DNA from: Athripsodes cinereus
Taxonomy: Eukaryota > Arthropoda > Insecta > Trichoptera > Leptoceridae
Reading direction: 5' to 3'
Assembly (NCBI GenBank): GCA_947579605.1
Contig: OX388307.1
Location: 6,115,237-6,179,236, forward strand
DNA length: 64,000 bases
The translations under genes and the position numbers were made by a program. Below the pieces are notes generated by a model. That model did not search any database. It was not told the DNA's origin and worked only from the letters and a program-made list of their open reading frames with translations. Shown in pieces: positions 1 to 10,040 of the stretch; within the stretch, counting starts at the first letter, position 1; each line of letters opens with the position of its first letter.

Positions 1-182
1 GTACCGACTATTGTTTACGTCAATATCTGGTGTTTTTACCGAATATCCGATGCTTTAACTGTGGATTCGTGGACCCCCACTTACGACTGGTGCAACCCCA
101 TATTTAGTCACCCCATCGTGGACCCCCGTCGAGTCTCCCGTGGACCCCTGGGGCTCCACCTGGACCACTTTGGGAATCACTG
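1..182. mobile_element. hAT-type DNA transposon, one terminus
   Basis: The window opens inside an element whose right end reads GGGAATCACTG at 172-182. The reverse complement, CAGTGATTCCCAAAGTGG, is the form of terminal repeat common in hAT elements. The subterminal part holds several copies of a TGGACCCC motif, near 71, 119, 139 and 160, which is also typical of hAT ends. The open frame over this stretch looks like chance. The other end and its 8-bp target duplication would lie outside the window, so the length is unknown. Confidence 0.5.
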
Positions 183-291
183 GTTTACTCATATTGATGA
201 TAATTCATTGTCAACTATTAAAATAAATCAGATGTTATTATTTATTTATTTATTGTATCACTGGAAATAAAAATAATCACATTATTTGTGT

Positions 292-409
292 AGTGCATTG
301 TATGTGTGTATCGTCGCGTTAGTACCCATAATACAAGATTCATCCTAGTTTGGGACTAGCTCGATCTGTGTGAATTGTCTATGTATATTATAAAAAAAAA
401 AAAAAAAAA
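292..409 (+). mobile_element. SINE 3' half with poly-A tail
   Basis: A block with GTGCATTGTATGTGTGTATC, then CGTCGCGTTAGTACCCATAA, then TTTGGGACTAGCTCGATCTG, ends in an 18-base A run. The same order occurs downstream of tRNA-like heads at 26.37 and 32.57 kb, so this is a 5'-truncated copy of that SINE. It carries no protein. Confidence 0.7.
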
Positions 410-653
410 TTATATATTTCTTGATCGAGTAATTAATTACTCACATGTTTCGATTAATTTTCCCATGACAAATATGACGTAAAGTGAATTAAGATTATTA
501 CGAACACAATCAGTGATAAATGATTTAAACTTACATTATATTTATATACCTACTAGGTAATTGCTAATAAATTCATTAATTAATTCATATTATCGTCATG
601 GTATTCTCCGCAATTGAGATAGTCATAAAACTAAATTCATGTAGGTACAGATA

Positions 654-2029
654 TAGGGTAAGGTTGCTTTAGTCGTACCACGGCCTAAGTCGTACCCCGG
701 CAATATCTTATCTGATAGTTATAAATTGCACCATCTAGTGTCGTCAATCTGAACTTTTTAATTGAGTGAGCGAACGTATAAAAGTGGGCGGCCGGCCGGC
801 TTCCTGAAGCAAAAATATTGAAAAAGTAAGTTTTTGAACAGTTTTCATTAAATTTTTTGACTCATTTGTAAGCTTTTTATGGCAGGAATGTGATACTTAC
901 CTATTTTCTTTGTTTACGTTTATTTGTAAGACGTATCTGGCAATAGTTTACGCATATTCAAACGGTACTACATTTTGAGGTTACGTCAGTGGTTTTAGTT
1001 TTAAACATAGAAGACCCCGGCGCTTAAGTCGTACCTGTGCAAAAATCCTTACTCGTACCGGTACGACTTAGGTATTAAGAAAATTGTTTAATAATTGACT
1101 TAACATTTTATCAGGTAGGTAATACCTAAATATGATGAAGAGAAAGTACTTGGATGCAGGAGGACATGGACGAAGCTTTAAACATACAAACCATCACGCC
1201 GCTTCCCTTGCGGGGTAGGCAGAAAGGATCGAGCGTCACTTCTTTCTATCATTGCATACTTCTTTCGCTTCTGTCGCTGTCATACAATTCCTCATGCAAG
1301 CTCTCTTGTTCAATGTGCTCAACACGTGACCGTCCTGTAGGAATTGATTTAAATGATCTTGCCATTTGATCCTCGGACGTCCACGTCTCCGAACACCATT
1401 CCTCTCAGCCAAATATATCTTCTTGGTCATTCTGTCCTCATTCATTATTTCCACGTGCCAAAACCATCTTAATTTATTTATACTCATCCTTGTAATTACA
1501 CCAACTTTCATTCCACATTCCTTTACTCCTTTCTTATATCACTGAAACATCGAACACAGAAACATCGGAATGGAGAAATTGGATTTAATGAATCCCGTAG
1601 AAGATTTTTTTTAAGATATAATAATTCTATTTTCTGTGTTATTTACTAAATAATTAGGTTTGACAAAAAAATGTTTTAAGTTAATCTCAGACTGCATTGT
1701 TTATATTTTTTTAGTTATTCATATATCTGGTTATTGAGTATTTTTCTATATAGTTTATTATAGTGTTCAAAAGGTATATTTTCGAAGTACGACTAAGGCT
1801 ATAGGTGGTACGACTTAGGCGACTAGGCGCCTTAGTCGTACCGAAGGTATATTTTTGAAAAACGTTAAAATACCTATTTTGTTAAAAGATTTTCAAATTT
1901 CTATGATTGTCGATTAAAAGGCAACTAAATGAAGATTTAATATATGCAGATGATTTTGTTTTATTTTAATTGCACTAAATATTATAGCATTATTTCCTTA
2001 GGGGGTACGACTTAAGCAACCTTACCCTA
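654..2029. mobile_element. TA-flanked DNA transposon, non-autonomous, 1.4 kb
   Basis: The left end reads TAGGGTAAGGTTGCTTTAGT and continues CGTACC. The right end is its reverse complement with one mismatch over about 26 bp. A TA dinucleotide flanks each side (652-653, 2030-2031), as in Tc1/mariner/pogo elements. The motif CTTAGTCGTACC or its complement recurs inside, near 690, 1028, 1055-1072, 1795, 1808, 1830 and 2003, which looks like subterminal transposase-binding repeats. No transposase frame is visible. A LINE fragment has inserted at about 1180-1535. Confidence 0.75.
1180..1535 (-). pseudogene. LINE (RTE-like) ORF C-terminus, fragment
   Basis: The minus strand encodes NKLRWFWHVEIMNEDRMTKK followed by an RRRGRPRIKWQDH block and a tail with CMRNCMT and VCNDRKK. 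This layout (LRWFGHV, then RMTKR, then GRPR.W.DH) is the C-terminal tail of insect RTE-like reverse transcriptases. Related copies lie at 17.18-17.48, 23.55-23.89, 53.87-54.12 and 56.23-56.50 kb, all ending in a CCATCACGCCG-type 3' block (plus-strand reading). It sits inside the TA-flanked transposon at 654-2029. It is 5'-truncated and lacks the catalytic domain. Confidence 0.75.
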
Positions 2030-2044
2030 TATTATTATTATTAT

Positions 2045-2345
2045 TAACTTAAAAATGTCACCTTGCACTGAGAACGTAACAGCTTTTGGCCAAGGCGATC
2101 TCAGAAGGAAAATTTAAAAACACAAATGAGACATCATTAAAAGAAACAACAGAATCAAAGGATAATATTCTCTATCCTGGTGATAAAGCCATTGTATGTT
2201 ATGTTGAAAATATCGACAAGAACATTCAAATCATTAAATAATTGTATAGCCTTGCCGACAGGTGAGTTTGGTATTATGTTTGTTCTACTATCCAGGGGGG
2301 GGGGTAAAAAGTATATTCTGTCGAGAACGATTGTACGATACATGT
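2045..2345 (+). repeat. Unidentified dispersed repeat, copy 1 (second copy at 10.49 kb)
   Basis: Starting from CTTAAAAATGTCA this stretch is clearly similar to 10490-10860. Shared blocks include CTGAGA...AACAGCTT, GGCCAA.GCGATCTCAG and CAGAATCAAAGGA. The plus strand reads LYPGDKAIVCYVEN here and LYPGDEVIVCFVEN in copy 2, so a coding origin is possible. I do not recognise the protein. A run of nine or ten G follows at about 2295. Confidence 0.5.
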
Positions 2346-2384
2346 CATCATATCCGTTCTAATAAAAGTTAAGAAAATAAATAA

Positions 2385-2500
2385 TAAACGGGTGGTATAC
2401 GTCATCGCTGAATTGGAGATATTTACTGTTTTTGCAGGATATCTTACGAATGCCTGCCTTTAACAGGACACTTGAAAAGTTACAGAAATGAGTGAGAGAC
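2385..2500 (-). repeat. Family A LINE/SINE 3' block, partial
   Basis: This part matches the middle of the commonest repeat in the window (see 31155-31425). It reads GTCATCGCTGAATT, then CCTGCCTTTAACAGGACACT, then a GAGTGAGAGAC end. Both ends are missing. Confidence 0.6.
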
Positions 2501-2785
2501 ATAATTATTTATTTATCGTGTCGAAACCCAGAGAAAAAACCCATCAAACTGATCTCCAGTACTGCGCAAAACGCACAGCAGGTGGAGATGCGTCAAAAAT
2601 ATCCTCCATAGTGCAAGTGACAGGGCACAATGGACATTCCAACAAGTGTGGCATAGTCTGTGCTGCACCACAGTCACATGCTCCGGATTCGTCCTGTAGG
2701 AAGCCCCATCGTTCTCTATTGTCGCGGACATAATTTAAAAAGCAAGTAGGTATACATAAAGCATCACGCTTCAAACATTTACTAC
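2500..2785 (-). pseudogene. LINE ORF2 C-terminal zinc-knuckle fragment
   Basis: The minus-strand frame contains RDNRERWGFLQDESG, then ACDCGAAQTMPHLLECPLC, then RFAQYWRS and a stop. The C.CG..QTM.H.L..CP pattern is the cysteine/histidine knuckle after the reverse transcriptase in several insect LINE families. A second copy on the plus strand at 41640-41890 reads SSCDCGAAQTMPHLLE. No reverse transcriptase motif remains, so it is a 5'-truncated relic. Confidence 0.7.
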
Positions 2786-2922
2786 TACTACTATACCACA
2801 GTCACATGCTCCGGATTCGTCCTGTAGGAAGCCTCATCGTTCTCTATTGTCGCGGACATAATTTAAAAAGCAAGTATACATAAAGCATCACGCTTCAAAC
2901 ATTTACTACTACTACTATACCA
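2668..2922. repeat. Tandem duplication, about 128 bp x 2
   Basis: The block beginning CCACAGTCACATGCTCCGGA and ending in a TACTACTACTACTATACCA run occurs at 2668-2798 and again at 2799-2922, with only a few differences (for example AAGTAGGTATAC against AAGTATAC). It duplicates the 5' part of the neighbouring LINE knuckle fragment. The second copy runs straight into a family A end that begins with the same TATACCA. Confidence 0.85.
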
Positions 2923-3295
2923 TCACGGCATATCCCACAAGTGGGGTAGCCAGCATGTTATAAACATGCAAGCCGTGCTCTCCATGCAAACAAAAAAATA
3001 AGTCGTTCAGGATGGGTGGCAAACTTCATCGCTGAATTTAAAATGTAGACGTCTTTAATTTTTTCGAACACCTGCCTTTTACAGGACACTCGAGAGCTTA
3101 CGGAAAAGAATGGGAGACCAAATCTTTGGCAGGTGCTCCATGACACAAAACATTTGAGAACCTCAATTCAGCGATGAGGTATGGCAATAATCTTAAATGT
3201 CTTTACTTTTATTGGCAAGGAGAGGACGATTTTCATGTTTATAAGATGCAGTTAGTCCGCTGGCTACCCCATTTATGGATGATGCCGTGGTTAAA
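2915..3295. repeat. Two family A copies, head to head
   Basis: 2915-3150 is a minus-strand family A copy from ATCACGGCATATCCCACAAG to GCAGGTGCTCCATG. 3150-3295 is a plus-strand copy ending GGCTACCCCATTTATGG, GATGCCGTGG. The 3' ends face outward and the 5' sides meet. The open frame at 2958-3146 is the same reading frame seen in other copies, and I do not consider it a gene. Confidence 0.75.
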
Positions 3296-3312
3296 AAATA
3301 AGAATATAGTTA

Positions 3313-3480
3313 GTTGGAAGATATCGCTTGTGCGATAAACTCGCCCATTGCGCAATATCATTTATTTGTATCACTTTGTTGTATATAACTTGGTAATTAT
3401 GCATGCTTCTTTTTGTGCAATAAAGTTTATATTTTAATAATGTTTGTTTTTTTGTGCAATAAAGATTTTTATTATTATTG
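3313..3480 (+). mobile_element. LINE 3' end (family B)
   Basis: The block reads TTAGTTGGAAGATATCGCTT, then GCGATAAACTCGCCC, then GTGCAATAAAGTTTATATTT, and closes with ATT repeats. Copies at 4810, 20945, 28785, 36780, 36970, 37480, 40790, 59405 and 63219 share it. At 4810 it lies directly downstream of a Jockey-like reverse transcriptase, which identifies it as the 3' UTR of that LINE group. Confidence 0.75.
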
Positions 3481-3739
3481 TTATTGTTGCAAAATTTTCA
3501 TATAGAGTACACACATACATTTCATTATACAGTCCACAATTCATCATTTATAATACATTGTTCAAAGTTTATTTAATATAGAAATCTCCACACACACACA
3601 TTGTGTATCATTTTAACAGCTGACCTGCATACAATTCTAAGGACTGTCACAGAAGATTATCCATTAGATTATCCATTTATTATTATTATACATAGTATTA
3701 TTATTTTATAGGTACCTATATTCAACTACATGTAAACGC
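3480..3739. other. AT-rich DNA, nothing identified
   Basis: This carries short AT and CA microsatellite stretches, including ACACACACACAC near 3590. I see no coding frame and no repeat boundary. Confidence 0.5.
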
Positions 3740-4079
3740 ATTATAACCAGAGATGTGACGTATTTGAAATAAAAGTATTTAAAATACAAATACAAAATAC
3801 AAAATACGTATTTGTATTTTGTATTTCAAATACCTTTTTGTAAAAAGTATTTTGTATTTTATTTGAAATACTTTTTTTGAGTATTTTGTATTTTACACAA
3901 AATACTTTTACAAAATACCTTTTTATTGTTTGAAACAAAATTCTGCCATTAATTGATATGCGCGTACGCAAGCTTTTTTTGCTAATTTGTTGAATTACAA
4001 ATACAACGTTTCCATTAGAGTACTCCATGTTTGAGATATACACACATAATAATGATGATTGAACAAATTATACATGACG

Positions 4080-4690
4080 CCGTTTAATGTTTCATGGCCA
4101 TCTCAAGGGCGCTGTGATTTCTCCTGAATGGTAGCATTTTCAATTTTGTCTGGAGGCAATCTGTTCCAGGCAGATGACGCTGCGACTCTGTTTCTTCTTT
4201 CTGCAAATTTAGAGGTATTTGCCCTTTTGAGTTCAACGAGTTTAAGAAGCTGATCACAGCCTTCGCCACACATTTTCGTCAGCGGAACAGCTCAGTGGGT
4301 GGTGTGCTGCCTTGTGGACAGTGAGACACAGTTTAAACACCACTATCTCTAGGACTCACAGTTAGTGTAGACTTCTTAGTAGTGAAGTTATGTGGCAGCT
4401 CTTATTCTCTCTGTAAATGATCCGGAGGCAACATTAAAAACCATCTGAAGACGATAAGGAAGAGTTTGGAGCAGTCCTGTATATAATATGATGTTACAGT
4501 AGTCCATACGATTTCAGATTTGGATTATACATTCTGATTTATTTTGCAGCCCAAGTCAGGAATTCTCTTACCTGCTTGATGATACTCAATCCATTTATGA
4601 CAATTTTTGGCTTATCTCTTCTAACAACGGTACATTTTGTCATGACTTAATTATTTTTTTTTCTATTTTGACAGTTCTTCCTAAGGCTCA
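4080..4690 (-). pseudogene. CR1/Jockey-like LINE, degenerate 3' part
   Basis: Read on the minus strand through several frameshifts and stops, this shows DYCNIILYTGLLQTLPYRLQ, a common CR1-like LINE motif. The end AERRNRVAASSAWNRLPPDK lies in the open frame at 4084-4269. The 3' terminus carries GCGCCC..GAGATGG..ATTAAACGGCG, shared with 27330-27350, 25175-25215, 35245-35280 and 48440-48470. It sits inside the 3.06-kb hAT and is too damaged to be active. Confidence 0.65.
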
Positions 4691-4696
4691 TCCTCA

Positions 4697-4821
4697 TTGT
4701 CTGCAAGCAATGATATATCGAATCATGTCAACCCTTTCTCTATTTATGTATACTCTTGTGCAGTTTTTCATTCATCAATGGTATTCATCAATTGTCTGCA
4801 AGCAATGCTATATCTAATTTA
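4697..4821. repeat. Tandem duplication predating LINE insertion
   Basis: TTGTCTGCAAGCAATG occurs at about 4698 and 4793. The block ATCATGTCAACCCTTTCTC through TTCATTCATCAATGGT at 4725-4790 recurs at 6518-6590 on the far side of the Jockey-like LINE. The simplest reading is that the hAT carried a tandem repeat of about 95 bp and the LINE landed in its second unit. Confidence 0.65.
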
Positions 4822-5177
4822 TTTATTCATTCTTTACTGTACATTGAAAAAAACAATTACATAAAAGGTATACATTCAAATCAAATACAATCAATATACA
4901 GAGGGCGAGTTTATCGCAAAGGCGCGATCTCTTCCAATTAACCCAAAAGTATTAACTTAAAAAGAAAAAAACATATGATAAAAATAAAATCAATGATCTA
5001 AAGGATTTTGGAAATAAAATAGAAAAAAAAATACATTCACAAAGTGAACATACATACATACACACATATATATAAAAAGGGAGAGACTGCAAAAAAAAAA
5101 AGATACAGACATACATACATACATAAAGGGAAAGGAAAAGGGGAAAAAAAGGAGGGGGGGGTTAGGAGTGATGGGTT

Positions 5178-6030
5178 TCAGGTTTCAGAGGCTGTGTTTG
5201 TATTTGTGGAAATCATTTTCTCCTTAACGGCTCGCTTGAAAGACGTCAGACTTTGAGTCAGCCTAAATTTTGAAGGGAGATTATTCCAGCAACGAGCATC
5301 CTGAACTGCAAAAGATTTTGAGATGAAAGTTGTACCATGAGCCGGGATTTACAGGATGCGCTGGTTATTCGACCTCAGAGGTAAACCGTGACTCGCCAAG
5401 TATTCAAAAGCCTCCTTAATATAGTACGGGGTTGATCCTGCGTACAGAGCATTGTGGACAAATGTGAGTAGATGGAGCTCACGTCTTTGTCGTACAGTAA
5501 GCCATTTCAGGGTATTACGATATTCAGAAATGTGGTCAGTTTTTTTTAGATTAAAAATAAACCTTATGCCAGCATTCTGAAGTCGATCAAGTTTGTCAAT
5601 TAGATCCTGATTCATGTCCACATACACGATATCAGCATAGTCGATAATGGGTAACAGCAAGGATTGGACCAATAAAATTTTTACTTTAGTGGGCAAGAAT
5701 TTTTGCAGCATCTTAAGAGTGTGGAACTTGTAAAAAAACTTTTTCTTTAGAGTGTTAAATTGATGCTGCCAAGAGAGTCTCTGGTCCATGATTATGCCCA
5801 AATTCTTTTCTGTCGCCGAAGAGGGTATTGCTACTGAATTCATAGTAGTGGGAGGTAAATTCATATTTTTCAACCTGGATATATGTAGAGTGAAGGCTAC
5901 CAATGAATATTGTCTGGGTTTTTGAGGCATTGAGGAGTAATCCATGAGCACTAGCCCAGTTTGAGATCTGTTGCATCTGTTGTTGTATAGATTTGCAAAT
6001 CGTCCGCATATAGATGGTAGCGACAAGGCA
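5178..6030 (-). pseudogene. Jockey/CR1-like reverse transcriptase, C-terminal half
   Basis: The catalytic motif HLYADDLQIY is encoded around 5999-6010 in one frame. After a frameshift, NWASAHGLLLNASKTQTIFI continues to about 5850. The next frame carries NLGIIMDQRLSWQHQF, FLPTKVKILLVQSLLLPIID and LDKLDRLQNAGIRFIFNLKK, the thumb region of Jockey/CR1 enzymes. A TAA at about 5350 interrupts it. In the same frame beyond it, the C-terminus reads SFAVQDARCWNNLPSKFRL and ends at 5178. At least one frameshift and one nonsense codon make it inactive. The first residues of the long open frame, a poly-Asp stretch at about 6050-6030, come from the inserted RTE tail. Confidence 0.85.
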
Positions 6031-6494
6031 TCATCATCATCATCATCGCCCTCAACGCTCCTCTCGGGAGCACAGGGCAGGAACAAGCCTCCTCCATTCA
6101 GAGCGTCTCTGTGCCAATTGCGTCACCTCTTTCCACGACATTCCTTGCGCTCTGATATCGTTGTCATTGGAACGGTGTATTGTGAAAGAGGGACGCCCGG
6201 GCCGACGGAACCCCTGCGGACGGAAAAACAGTGCTCTTTTTGGCCAACTATCATTAGGCATTCTCAAAACATGTCCCAGCCAGGACCATCGTCTCTCCTG
6301 TATTACGGAAATTACAGGTCTCTGCTGGGTGCGCCGGCGCACAGCATCATTTGTAACATGTTCATACCATTTGACATCCAAAATCCTTCTAAGACACCTG
6401 TTTTCAAAGCTTAGTATCTTCCGCTCCTGAGCCTTGGTTAAGTGCCAAGACTCACAGCCATATAGAAGGATTGGGATGATGCTTGTTCAATGCG
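6031..6494 (-). mobile_element. RTE-type LINE fragment with 12-bp target duplication
   Basis: The minus strand encodes RRWSWLGHVLRMPNDSWPKR, then RRPGRPS, and ends EWRRLVPALCSREER. This is the classic RTE C-terminal tail (W..H..GHV.RM, GRP, final W..LV.ALC). The 3' end is a run of GAT triplets (CAT on the plus strand, 6031-6046). AGCGACAAGGCA flanks it at 6019-6030 and 6495-6506, a perfect 12-bp duplication. It therefore retroposed into the Jockey-like LINE. A second copy lies at 47137-47363. Confidence 0.9.
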
Positions 6495-6817
6495 AGCGAC
6501 AAGGCAACTGTTTCTAATCATGTCAACCCTTTCTCCACTTATGTATACTTTTGTTCAGTTTTTAATTTCTTTTTCATTCATCAATGGTTTAAATATTAAA
6601 TACTTTTGTCTTACACCTTGTTCGACTATTTGTAAAAAGTATTTTAAAAAGGTATTTTAAAAAAGTATTTTGAAAATACGTATTTTGTATTTTGTATTTA
6701 AATACCATTTTGAAAAAGTATTTAGTATTTTGTATTTGAAATACAAAAATTCAAAAGTATTTGTATTTTGTATTTAAATACTTTTTTGGAAGTATTTTGC
6801 ACATCTCTGATTATAAC

Positions 6818-8340
6818 CTCCATAGCACGATTCCCGCGAATTCTCCTTCCATAACACAATGTTATTTAAATAATTCAACGTTCCATCCCGCGTTCCACAC
6901 AACATTCAAAATCAACAATAATTTTTCGAACAATAAAATAAACTATCTTATCAAAAATTCTAATCAAATATACGAATGATATTTATTTAGTTTACGAACA
7001 TTTTGATGAAGTGCATTTGAATTAGTTTGTAATGTTGCCTTAGTAAAACCGCCAACGAAAATTGTGTAATAATTTCCGAGAATGGAACATTTTTCAAATT
7101 GATCCCCGCCTCCAATCACGATTAATCGTGGAACGTTTCAAAAATCATTTAAGTAATGGATTTTTATAGAAAGTAACAAAATAATTGAACACGTTATTGT
7201 ATAGGACCCATATGTGTTGTAAAACCTTTTTTATACTATTGTATGCAGAATAAATACCTACGCTTGTTTTAATGGTTTTTTCGATATGGAACTTGTGTAT
7301 ACTAACAAATTTTCTTATTAAAAAACATCATAGGTACCTACAATTTAAGACGATACTACTGTATTTATGTTTCTTTTTTATTTATACATTACCTAATTGT
7401 TTTTGCATGTTTTTAATTTTTTTTTATGTATGTTATAACATCTTTTTGTTAAATAAAGTACATCAATATTCTGTTTATTAGTTGATAAGAAAGGGATCTT
7501 GATTGATTTGCTCATTGTTATAATTAATTGTTATATTTATGATCTATAACTGTATGATCCATAATAAAGAATAAATAAAATAAATAAATAACTTAATTGA
7601 GGTAACTCTCTAGTAATTCTCTAATTGCAGGTAACTTTTTTTCCAACACATAAATAGTAAGTAGATTACTAATACAATCACGTGTTCTGTAATACACTAA
7701 TCACCTGTGACTGAGTGCATAGGGCATTTCTAGAAAAATCACAGTCTACAATGTAACGTTAGAAATAGAAACCACCCCTTCACCTCTCCTTCAGGTGGTA
7801 CGCTTCATTTTTATTATAAGAATATAAACCTAATAACCTTTGACGGAAAGCATATTTTTGCTTGATGTTTGTTAACAAAGGGTTGAGTAATAAATTATGG
7901 TCAAGTTGTTAACGTTTTTTTTTTTATTTTTGTCCGGTTATGTTGGTAGTTCACGTCCTCCAAATAATTTTCTGTGATGTCATCCCTTATTGGTCTCTAC
8001 TCTCTCGCAGTCTATTATCTGCAGCGTTGCCGTTGAAATCTTCCTTAACGGTATCTGGACAACAACGCCTGATAATTACTAGTGAACAGGTATTGCATAT
8101 AATAATAATACAAGTTGTAATGGGAAAATTATTCCTGGGATGCAATTACTCAATGCACTTGCCATTCAACAATGTACCTAGATAATGACTAGTGTCAGTG
8201 GTGTCATTTCCACGAATGCAAAAGTGTAACGTATGCTATACAAACAAAAAAACACGTTTTAATAATATCTCGCAAGATTAGAATTTTACTCTCGAACCTG
8301 GCTTAATATGGTAGGTGGACCCCAGAAGAGGACAAGAGAA
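6818..8340. other. Unassigned AT-rich DNA
   Basis: No protein in any frame is recognisable. The end of a probable LINE tail, with AATAAAGAATAAATAAAATA, lies at about 7560-7590. The short open frames at 6761, 7272 and 7940 have the low-complexity composition expected by chance. Confidence 0.5.
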
Positions 8341-8342
8341 GT

Positions 8343-8660
8343 GTACTGCCCTGTACAAGTAAAAACACAGTTAGTACAGTAATGTGTCAGAATCGCAGTC
8401 CAAGTTTGAAACTACTTTTTTGTGTGTATTTTTTCAAGTATTAAACATGCCAAAGTCGTCACAAATATCTAAATTAGTTTATTAATCGGAAAAATATTTC
8501 GAAAATTATTGAATACCTGAGATATTTCTGACAACTGTTGCATGTTTGTTTTTAAATATTTTAAAAAATACACACAAAATGGTCGTTTCAAACTTAGACT
8601 GCGATTCTGACACGTTTGTGTTTTGGTAATTACCGTGTTTTTACTTAGCAGAGCAGTGTA
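8343..8660. mobile_element. MITE with long imperfect terminal inverted repeats
   Basis: The left end runs TACTGCCCTGTACAAGTAAA, ACAC, and on to GTGTCAGAATCGCAGTC and AAGTTTGAAAC. The right end is its imperfect reverse complement from about 8585 to 8660. Arms are roughly 80 bp with small gaps. TA-type flanks are possible but not clear. No coding sequence. Confidence 0.6.
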
Positions 8661-8984
8661 TAAAGGGACCTTACGAAGGTGAAATTGTGGCAATGTCCAG
8701 GTTATAGGGAGACAGTGGATTTGTGACCGAAAAACGTGGAAGAGTTTAGAAAGAAACCTTTTTCCAACAGTGAAGAGGTGAAAGCAAGAAATAAGTAAAT
8801 AATGAATAACATTAGATTAAACGGTATTTCGGTTCGGTAAATAAAATGACATCTCAAATTTTTACTTTTTCACATCTTTTTTATCCAACTAGGTATCTAA
8901 CGTACCTACATTAAATAATAAAAAAATATCAAGGACTAAAATAATCAAATTAAAAACAAATGATTTTTCTACTACATTCATTTT

Positions 8985-9050
8985 TATTAAGAGAGACGTC
9001 TTTCGTCTTTCAAAAACATTGTCAATCTCACTTTTAAATATTGTCATGTC
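8985..9050 (-). repeat. Hairpin-retroposon family, single-arm fragment
   Basis: GAGAGACGTCTTTCGTCTTT followed by ACATTGTCAATCTCA matches the conserved arm of the elements at 36.4, 45.75, 49.17 and 60.5 kb. Neither the tail nor the second arm is present. It adjoins the hAT at 9097. Confidence 0.6.
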
Positions 9051-9096
9051 TACGGCAGTAGTAATAGTAAAATGTCTAGTGCCGCCACTACTCAAG

Positions 9097-9818
9097 CAGT
9101 GGTTCCAAACTTTATATTGACGCGGGCCGGTCTTTGTTTAATAATTTTACCGCGGCTCGCTGAGCAGGAGACGTTGATTGTTTACTGTTAAAAAGTGAAA
9201 GCGAGGACCTTTTTTTTGTCTCAGGTTCCCAGAATTCGATGATTTCGCTTACACTCTTCTTCATCCCCGTCGCCAAATTATCGAAATGGTATAGGAATTT
9301 GAAATTTTTCATATTCTCTGTTTTCTGAACAATTTTTTTAAATTTACAACTCTGATTTACTTGGTTTTAAATACCGAAAGGATGACACAATAAAATACTA
9401 CGCCAAATCCTACAGTATGGTGAACAACCGCATACAATAAATACAGTAACCGCATACAGTAACTGATGTGGAATATTGATCCTCAAACAATATTTTTTAT
9501 AATAATTTTATTACATAAACGCGATATTCACTACACATTATAATATTACAATATGTTTGAAATTACAAAGTGACAATTTTCGTAGCTATTGTGTATTTTA
9601 GCTACGAAAATTGACACGTCTCGCAACGTCTTCAATATTCGAACGAAAACGTAACGCTAAAATGTGTTTTGAGTTCGGGCCTTGGGCACCGTTAATTGTA
9701 GATTTAACTCAGGAAATTATTAATCCGTTAACAAAAAAAGTTGACTTCCTGTCTCGTAAGATAACTTTTTGAAATTTGCTGAGACTTTCGTGTTCCTACC
9801 AGGGCTTGGGGACCACTG
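9097..9818. mobile_element. hAT-like element, 0.72 kb
   Basis: The left end CAGTGGTTCCAAAC and right end CTTGGGGACCACTG are inverted repeats of the hAT CAGTGGTTCCCAA type. The left subterminal region has GCGGGCCGG, also frequent in such elements. Flanking octamers do not match, so the target duplication has decayed or the ends are slightly off. An 18-bp inverted repeat around TTTTCGTAGCT lies at 9573-9615. The minus-strand frame at 9112-9312 is open but has no domain I recognise. Confidence 0.6.
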
Positions 9819-10040
9819 CTGCTATAGGGTATTATTATTGTATGACCAGTTCATATTATTAAACATACTGTATTTTTTTTATTAATTTTCCTCATCACCT
9901 GTAAAATAAGTAGATATTTTTAAATATTATTTTTCTTACATTTATTATGTTTATGATTTTCATTGTTGGTTTTTTTTCTTAACAGGTTGCAAGCCTATAC
10001 AAATTGAAATAAGCCTGCGTGTTTAATTAATTTGTCGAGA

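Larger units (their letters stand above)
4810..6518 (-). mobile_element. Jockey/CR1-like LINE, 5'-truncated, split by RTE
   Basis: Reading from the right, the reverse transcriptase C-terminal half (5178-6030) is followed by a 3' UTR with A-rich simple repeats (4945-5160) and the family B end at 4810-4945, with an AATAAATAAAT tail. TCTAAT borders the LINE on both sides and may be a short target duplication. An RTE fragment (6031-6494) interrupts it just upstream of the catalytic YADD motif. All sequence 5' of that motif is absent. Confidence 0.85.
3748..6809. mobile_element. hAT transposon, 3.06 kb, with nested LINEs
   Basis: Terminal inverted repeats begin CAGAGATGTG at 3748 and end CACATCTCTG at 6809. 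An exact 8-bp duplication, ATTATAAC, flanks them at 3740-3747 and 6810-6817. Eight bases is the hallmark of hAT integration. Both subterminal regions (3756-3925 and 6630-6795) are packed with alternating TATTTTGTATTT and AAATACAAAATAC motifs. No transposase domain is recognisable, although the minus strand over 3930-4040 is open. The interior is interrupted by a CR1-like LINE, a Jockey-like LINE and, within the latter, an RTE fragment. Without insertions the element would be about 1 kb. Confidence 0.9.

Noticed and set aside
61..270. 69-aa frame at the window start as a gene
   Set aside because: It reads through the subterminal repeats and terminus of a hAT element and has no domain.
5971..6430. 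Two plus-strand frames of 147 and 138 aa
   Set aside because: They are antisense shadows of the RTE C-terminal fragment and its CAT-triplet tail.
9089..9826. 8-bp target duplication for the 0.72-kb hAT-like element
   Set aside because: The octamers TACTCAAG and CTGCTATA flanking the inferred ends do not match.
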